Positions 57,811 to 64,000 of a DNA stretch of 64,000 bases are shown one piece after another. The translations under genes were made by a program, and so were the position numbers. Every line of letters begins with the position of its first letter. Within the stretch, counting starts at the first letter, position 1. The DNA lies in NCBI GenBank assembly GCA_017893485.1, contig CM030360.1, positions 145,700,516 through 145,764,515 on the forward strand. Direction: 5' to 3'. Under the pieces are notes generated by a model, which saw only the letters and a program-made list of their open reading frames with translations, had not been told where the DNA came from and did no database searches. The DNA comes from Hemerocallis citrina (lineage: Eukaryota > Streptophyta > Magnoliopsida > Asparagales > Asphodelaceae).

Positions 57811-59657
57811 TGTAACGCCCCATAATTTTTAATAAAATATCTGGAATTAATAAATAATTTTTAAATCAATTTATTTAATTATTTTGAATTTTTGTAAAAT
57901 TGACATTTTCACAGGTGCAAAATACGTGCAACTATTTTCAAAGTGTGAATTTAGAATTTTAAGTTGATGAAAAACTTCTATTATTTGTTATTGGGTATTT
58001 TTGAATTTTTGTGATTTTTCTGAATAAAGGAAAACTACTTTTGTAAATTTTTGAAAGAAAGGATTTTTTTTTGTAAAAAGTAGTTTAGGGGTGAAAACTG
58101 AACTTAAAAATTGTTTGGCTACATTTAGGGGCCGCTATTCAGTAGAAGGCTCTAAGGAATTAGATTGTTTCCATATTTGGTTAGATTTTATTGATTTAAT
58201 TGAATAAATATATAATTACGCAAATTTTGAATTGTTAGGAACTTTATTGCAAATATTCTTACCGCAGAGTAAAAGTCAAAAAAATTTATTTGTAAAATCT
58301 AATTTTTATTTGTAGATAATAATTCTAATTTTTCTGGATTTTTACGAATATTTTATGGCTTATTTGCAAATACTCAAATGAGAAGGACTTATGTGTAAAA
58401 TTGCTATTTGGAGTAAAAACTCCAGATTTTGCTTGAAAATTCAGGCTACATATTGGCCGGCCAGATCTGGATGTGAAGGGATTTAGTTTTTTTATTTTAA
58501 ATTAATTGAGTTAACTAATAATTAGAAGGGATCCATATATGTAAATAAATAATCATTTTGGGGGGTAATTTTGTAAACTTTTGGGGAACCCTAGGAGGCC
58601 AATCCCGGCCTATAATAGGGGTAGCAGCCGACCATCTCTTTTGTGCACTCAAAACATCTCTTTCTCATTACTTTCTTGGATTTTAAAGCTTGGATCTTGG
58701 ACTTTTGCAATGAGAAGTCATTTCTTTATTTCTATTATTATTCTTCAAGTTGATCTCTTTGAGGTGAGTGATACTTCTAGTCTTTTGATGTGTTTTACTC
58801 ATATTATCATGATGAATGAACTTATAGATGTTTACATGAACTAAAGATGCAATTTTTATGAGAGATGATCATTATTTATTAATTCTGAATGTTAAATATT
58901 GATGATGGATGAAAATATAACTTGGGGTCTATGAATATAATTGTAGTTAATAAAGATATGTAGAAATTATTCGAACTTGTTATATGCTCTTAAATTCATG
59001 CTTGATTGATTATAAAGTTGAGATCTTTCCATGTTATTTGTTTTTTTTAATCATCCAATATTGAAACTAAACATTAGGGTTTGAATAATTGTTGCATGGA
59101 CCGAAAGTAATTTATTTTGAATCAAGTGGTTTATGCATGACAGATCTAAAATTTATATTGTTTGAACCTATATGTGAATGTGGATGTGTAGATATGTGTG
59201 AGTTAAGAATATGGTTGAATTGTTAAAAGATGAGATTATGGTAGATTATTCGCTATTTTTCTATATGATTTATAATGGATTGAGAGTTTGGATTTCGATA
59301 CACAAATATGGAATCAAATCATTATAAAAACATAAGTAGAAGTATTGGGAACCAAGGGCTACGGTTTGGGGATTTAAACCCAGGGTTTGATGGTCAGGGG
59401 TTCGGATGAACAGTAACTGAAGTTAATGTTCATCCCGAACATTAGCAGCAACTACATGTTGCTGCCGTCTGTTTCAGTTTGGATCACGATTTCGACCGAA
59501 TTTCTGATGGAATTACAAAAAACTTATACAATAGAAATTGTAGCTCACTGTGTCTAGTTTTCAGAACATCTGACAGATCCTCAATCCGACTTATAAATTG
59601 TAAGATATGCAATTTCTACCACTGTACTGTCGTAGTTTCAGATTTTTAAAATAACAG

Positions 59658-60200
59658 TTAGTTTTCAGAATTTATCGAATATGAACTCTTTAATTTGATT
59701 TATTTGATTCCATATTTTTATTTTTTATGGTGGATTCCTCGTTATGTGCTGAATTTAAATTGATTTTTCTAGAATTTAATATTGATTTTTGAATGTACTG
59801 TTTTGAGGAACGAAATCAAGTAAGTTTCAATTTTTTTGGTAAAAGATAGTTTCAGAATTTATCGAATATGAACCCTTTAATCTAATTTATTTGATTTCAG
59901 ATTTTTATGGTGGATTCATCGGTGTGTGCTGAATTTAATTTGTTTTTTTCAGAATTTAATATTTATTTTTGAATGTACTGTTTTGAGGAACGAAATCATG
60001 TAACTTTCAGATTTTTGGATGAAAGATAGTTTTAAGAATTTATTGAATATCAACCATTTAAACTAATTTATTTTAGCCCAGATTTTTATGGTGGATTCCT
60101 TGTTATGTGTTGGATTTAAGTAAATTTTTCCAGAATTTAATATTGATTTTAGAGTGTACTCTTTTGAGTAACAAAATCGTACAATTTTCTGATTTTGTAA
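59658..60200. repeat. Three tandem repeats of about 180 bp in solo B LTR B''
   Basis: Each starts near TAGTTT(T)CAGAATTTATCGA (59661, 59848, 60028) and includes TTTTTATGGTGGATTC and GAATGTACTGTTTTGAGGAA. Not seen in B or B'. Confidence 0.85.
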
Positions 60201-60677
60201 AAAATCTATATTTTCATAGATGAAATGTGCTTCCATACAAATAAACGAGTTCTCATGGAAATATTGGTTGATTAAAAAGAATGTGACTAATGAAGAGTAT
60301 TTTTGTGTAATAAAAACCAAGATGAGTTTGATTTGAGTCTTGGGGTTATGATGTGGACCCTAAAAAGACTATTAATGATACTTTGGTTGTGATACTCTAG
60401 AGATTGAGTGGGACTCTTGTATACCGGCATATGAGATTTTTGTGGAAGTTGACCAGTTGGGGTCTTCGTTCTTGGTTTAGTTGTGTTAAATCCGGTTGGG
60501 TATATCAACTCTAGAGAGACTGTATTCTAATTAATTAATTAAACATAATAAATATAAGAACACACACTAGTGGAGATGTCATAGATCTTGGAAAATGTAA
60601 GTATGAGCTCTGTTGCTAGTCAGACGGATGTATTCCGGGACTATGTATTTGTTGTGTCTCTCAAGTATGTTTGTGCG

Positions 60678-60911
60678 TCGAGGGTCGGCAGACCTTATTC
60701 GCGAAATGTCTAGAAGAGAGACGGTTTTGGTATGTTCGCATGTCGAGGGTCGGCAGACCTATTCATTGAACGTACAGTATATTCGCGCATCGAGGGTCGG
60801 TAGGCCTATTTGCGGAATGTACGGTAAATTCGCGTGTCGAAGATCGACAGGCCTATTTGTGGAATGTACATTGTATCTGCGCATCGAGGGTCGGAATGCC
60901 TATTCGTGGAG
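60678..60911. repeat. 47-bp minisatellite, about five units, solo B LTR B''
   Basis: TCGAGGGTCGG recurs at 60678, 60743, 60790, 60838 and 60884, spacing mostly 46-48 bp, each followed by CAGGCCTATT(C/T)G(C/T)GGAA. Homologous to 26833-26970 in element B. Confidence 0.88.
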
Positions 60912-61748
60912 TACATAACAGAGAGGTGATTCTCCAGATTTAGAGCAATGCTTACATGATGCTTGCGCGTCGAGGGTGCTAGTCTGGCAGGTAGATACTG
61001 AGACTTAGGCCTATTCGCAGGAGTATTCTAGATCTTGTTTCTATCACTGCAGTAGGATTAGTTGCATAGCGAGGGATTAAACCCTATAAAGTGGAGTACG
61101 ATAAGGGCTTGCACCGGACCTATGTAGAGCGGGATGCATAAAATCTGACAAGTATGCATTAGTAATCATCAAGTGCAATTGTTTTTCTTGACTTGTATTA
61201 TGCATGCTTGTTTTATGTTTTCTTACAGTTGAAACTTTTAGTTTCACTTGATGATTTATGCTTTATTTATTGCTATTTCATATTCCATCTGTGATTACTG
61301 TGTTGATATGTTTCACTTGTTGACTTACGATTTTATTCTTTATGTTTCTATTTAAATTTGTATTTCCTTTGAATATCACTCACACCGTTATGGTTAACCC
61401 TTGTAGTTTTGGGGGTTAGGATTATCTCTAGTCTCATGTTTTACAGGTAGGTACCATTAGCATGAAATTGGGAGCATGTGGTAGAATGTTTAATGTTATT
61501 GCATATTTTGTAAAAGGCATGATTATAAAGAGAAAATTGTATTATGTTGCTTTTAGATACCGCTCTGTTGTAAAAAGAATTGTAATCCAAGGTGTTTAAA
61601 TTCCGATGTGCTTTGTAAAAGAGTTGATGTAATAAAAAGTTTTATGTTTTCCTGTGTTTGTACTATGTTTATAATTGCAATTGAAGTTGATGTTGGGAAT
61701 TGTGCCACTTATTTCTAATTTTATTTATTGAAAATTTGGGGCACTACA

Positions 61749-61891
61749 GGGGGTTGCGATGTCGGGTGATCAACTTGTTGAGGAAGAGGTGGAGGTTTCC
61801 ATTGAGGAGGTTGTTGCCCCGCTTGAAGGGGATGAGGAGGATTGTTGGCTGAACGGTTAGTGGCCACTACATTCTTACTCTTTAGAGGCAT
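61749..61891 (-). pseudogene. gag: Element F gag N-terminus
   Basis: The minus-strand ATG at 61891-61889 opens MPLKSKNVVATNRSANNPP and a proline/glutamine-rich start, typical of Tat-like gag. It lies about 55 bases after the F primer site. I chose this start because no earlier in-frame ATG lies between it and the primer site. The frame is cut by B'' at 61748. Confidence 0.65.
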
Positions 61892-61945
61892 AGCTGAAAA
61901 AATCAGTAGTTTACTGGAAAAGTTTAGGTCAAAGATCTTTGTTAT

Positions 61946-61964
61946 TTCCCACAGACAACGTCAA
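61946..61964 (-). other. Probable primer binding site of element F
   Basis: On the minus strand TTGACGTTGTCTGTGGGAA resembles the TGG(C/T)GCCGTCTGTGGGAA motif I recall after 5' LTRs of Tat-like elements. Element I has a cousin at 63320. Confidence 0.6.
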
Positions 61965-61967
61965 TCT

Positions 61968-62851
61968 GCTACTTTTTTTTTTGTGTGGGAGCAAACAGAT
62001 GATGTGAATTCTTTTTAGAAATAATAAAAAAACTGACATTTTAATTATCGCTGATGTTGACTGCTGGAAAGTGATATTGAATTTAAATCTAACTCGTTTC
62101 GACAGTTGGATTTGAACTGGATGGTGGTGATCGCTCAGATGGACCTGCAAAAGTCTGAAACATCGGGGTTGACCCTGACAACAGACCCTCTAATGCTCAA
62201 GTCAGAACTCTAGAAATATATGAGAGTTTTTAGTAGCCAAATACTGATTACCTAAATTTTGTGGAGGTCATGAGGTATTTATAGCTGCTTAGGGGCACCA
62301 GTTTCAAGATATTAATTTATCTTTACTTCCCACTGTTTTGATAGAGTTTGTTACTTTCTTCTTCATGAAGAGATAGAGTTAGCTCTTCTCTTTGTTAAGA
62401 GAAAATGTTAAACCATCTCTTATGCATAATTATGAGTTTAAATCATCATAATAGATAATTATGAACTCCCTTCAAGTTGGGCCGCTATGGCAACCCAGTA
62501 TGACAAATCTATTTTGGGTAGCTGGGCTTAAAAGAGGCCTAACTCTCTCTTATAGACCCGTTTCTTGTTGAATCTACCGTTTTATCCCTAAGAGGTTTAA
62601 GATTCGTGTTCGATTTGAATAGTCTCGAATCAGTTCTATTTTTGGTTTGAAGCAAAGCAATTCAAGATCTTGAAAAACACTCTTAGGAAAACAATTTATT
62701 GAAAATAAATTCAAATATTTTGAGTTGTTAAGATGAAAAGCCAATGTTCCATGAATAATATATCACTGTGTTTTTTAGTTTGTTTGAGTTGTAGTTACAT
62801 TCTTTAAAAAACAGCCATTGTAAGTAGAGTCAGAACTAAAAAACTGGTGAG
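61968..62851 (-). repeat. 5' LTR of element F (start not resolved, cut by element I)
   Basis: On the minus strand this precedes the primer site and holds a TATA box (CTATAAATAC, 62275-62284). The outer end cannot be set because element I begins at 62852. No matching copy in the window confirms its limits. Confidence 0.5.
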
Positions 62852-63317
62852 TGATGGGGGTAAAAAACAGAGTGGCGTGATCTGGACCATCTGATCTCCT
62901 CAGGATCCGCTCACTCCAGATCATCAGGTCAACTGGTCCAACGGGCTGTCTGCAACTTCAGGCCCACAGAAAAATGGGTCTAACCCAGCCCAATGGAACT
63001 TCAGACCCGTTTGCCCCTGCCTATAAATACCAGGCTCCCTCCTCACTATAAAAGGTAATACACTTTTTCTAACCTGAACCCTAGCCTTCAGTTACTATTC
63101 CAGTAACTGATTAGATCGTCGGAGAGCCTGTCGCCGGGGATCCCTACCGGTGTATCTCGGCCTTTTGTAGGTACCTCAACCGACCGGCTACCAGTGGCCT
63201 CGTCCGTCCGAACTGCCGAAGCTGACGAGGATCTGCGGTTGAGATCTGTTCCTTTCTGCCTTCACAAATTACAAGAACTCACACCTGTTGCTCCCGCACT
63301 TAAATCAAGCAGCATCA
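62852..63317 (+). repeat. 5' LTR of element I (Tat-like, continues past window)
   Basis: 466 bp from TGATGGGGG to AGCAGCATCA, with TATA boxes CTATAAATAC (63021) and CTATAAAAGG (63046). The presumed left TSD is GTGAG (62847-62851). The terminal TGATG/CATCA and the adjacent primer-like motif support the call. It is GC-richer than its surroundings. Confidence 0.75.
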
Positions 63318-63319
63318 GG

Positions 63320-63337
63320 TTGGTGCCGTTTGTAGGA
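63320..63337 (+). other. Probable primer binding site of element I
   Basis: TTGGTGCCGTTTGTAGGA directly follows the LTR end and matches the Tat-type motif TTGGTGCCGTCTGTGGGA except for two C/G-to-T/A changes. Confidence 0.65.
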
Positions 63338-63395
63338 TACTCGACGATAGATCCAGCACCAGAACCCGGACACCTATAATATCTGCTCGCTCCAG

Positions 63396-64000
63396 ATGGT
63401 CCCCAGGCCAAGAAGAGCCCCCACCGGTGGGCGGCAAGCCGAGTCACATCAACCATCACTCGGTGGCCATGCGAACAACCAAGCGAACACCCAAGGTTCC
63501 TAAAGACACCGACTCGAGGATCCTTTGAGTCCGGGTCGGAACGCCTCCCGGTCGGTCCTAAAGGCCTTCCGAACGTCAAATACAGGAGGATAGGCGAGCC
63601 GTTCCCAGACACACGGACCTGCGGGCACAAATACAACGCTCGAGGGCAGGGTCTTCCCACTCTCACCGGGCTCCGAACCATAGCGTTCATATGTCCCAGG
63701 GTCGAGAGCAACGTTCTAGCCACTCCCCGAGAAATCGGCAGCTCCCCGAGAAACCGGCAACCCCCAGCAGGTCATATCGAAGAGGTCCCAGTCACACGGA
63801 CCGAATTACGGGATTTCGGAATGAAGTCCTGCAAGCAATCAGATGTGGCCCCAGTACAGAGCGTCATAACAATGGCCATGCTCACAAGGAAAGAGACCGG
63901 CATAGCGAGTCGCATGGCTCAACCCGAACGGCGAGGGAGATAACAATGTCCTCAAGAGGTTGCAGGATATGGAGAATCGCCTTACCCGAATCGGTGATGG
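63396..64000 (+). pseudogene. gag: Element I gag N-terminal region, broken, running off the window
   Basis: The ATG at 63396 opens MVPRPRRAPTGGRQAE, a basic start, and stops at TAA about 100 bases on. A second ATG at 63691 (MSQGREQRSSHSPRN) reads R/S/H-rich sequence. Near the end a different frame gives LKRLQDMENRLTRIGD, the heptad-like stretch common before the capsid domain in Tat-like gag, so at least one frameshift lies between. GC content is higher than in the rest of the window. Only the non-conserved N-terminus is present, hence moderate confidence. Confidence 0.6.

Larger units (their letters stand above)
58764..61446 (+). other. Candidate leader intron in solo B LTR B''
   Basis: Donor GAG|GTGAGT and acceptor CATGTTTTACAG|GTAGGTACC sit at the same places as in B and B' although surrounding sequence has changed; length 2683 bp. 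Confidence 0.5.
57811..61748 (+). mobile_element. Solo LTR of family B (copy B'') in element F gag
   Basis: 3938 bp from TGTAACGCCCCAT to GGGGCACTACA, with TSDs GGGGG (57806-57810, 61749-61753). It has TATA at 58610, donor GAG|GTGAGTGATA at 58764 and acceptor TTTTACAG ending at 61446. It contains three 180-bp repeats and the 47-bp minisatellite. It has diverged more from B and B' than those two from each other. Confidence 0.93.

Noticed and set aside
63262..63723. 153-codon minus-strand open frame at the right edge
   Set aside because: Antisense to the LTR end, primer site and gag start of element I.

Overview
This is plant nuclear DNA, almost certainly an angiosperm, and it consists entirely of transposable elements. 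I recognise no host gene, tRNA, rRNA or CRISPR array. The plant assignment rests on Ty3/gypsy lineages seen here: long-LTR chromovirus (Tekay/Del-like) elements with an initiator-Met tRNA primer site, an Athila-like gag-protease, and Tat-like gag-protease sequences. No open reading frame of any element is intact. I use working names: A, B and C for three long-LTR chromovirus families, D and H for LTR families known only as solo LTRs, E for the Athila-like element, and F and I for Tat-like elements.

The layout resolves as a nest of insertions, most closed by a 5-bp target-site duplication (TSD) that I read directly. Left edge: element A (1-11805, + strand, 5' LTR cut by the window). Its 3' LTR carries a solo LTR of family D (7742-10994), which carries solo LTR H (9248-10980). 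To the right lies a degraded Tat-like element F (minus strand). Its 3' tail and protease are at 11806-16719, and its gag resumes at 54245-61891 after four interruptions are removed. F was hit by the Athila-like element E (16720-54244, TSD GTGGT), a solo A LTR (54474-57646, TSD GGTAC) and a solo B LTR (57811-61748, TSD GGGGG). E was hit by solo LTR D in its 3' LTR (17187-39381, TSD AAATT) and by C in its interior (41356-50031, TSD ATTTC). D carries two solo A LTRs (17241-20436, TSD CATTG; and 20939-38368, minus). The second carries complete element B (23027-36882), which holds a solo B LTR inside its integrase (32165-35502, TSD GTATG) and a probable Helitron in its 5' LTR (24108-25315). The longest chain, F > E > D > A > B > B, is six levels deep. 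The right edge begins another Tat-like element I (62852 onward, + strand).

The elements with coding regions (A, B, C) use the usual single gag-pol plan: gag with zinc knuckles, protease, reverse transcriptase, RNase H, integrase and a chromodomain-like tail. E and F keep only gag and protease. At least eight solo LTRs against four element bodies points to extensive LTR-LTR recombination.

The observations most worth following are: (1) conserved splice-site pairs inside the LTRs of family B, and probably A, suggesting leader introns of 1.6-3.7 kb within the LTRs; (2) short GT-AG intron-like segments at the same gag-protease position in families A and B; (3) element C, whose two outer ends are both U5 ends in inverted orientation yet flanked by the same TSD; (4) tandem-repeat cassettes at similar places in related LTRs but with different units; (5) a strong bias of B's nonsense codons to TAG; (6) a TGACAGTCGACTGTCA-type palindrome shared by B LTRs and the unrelated H LTR.
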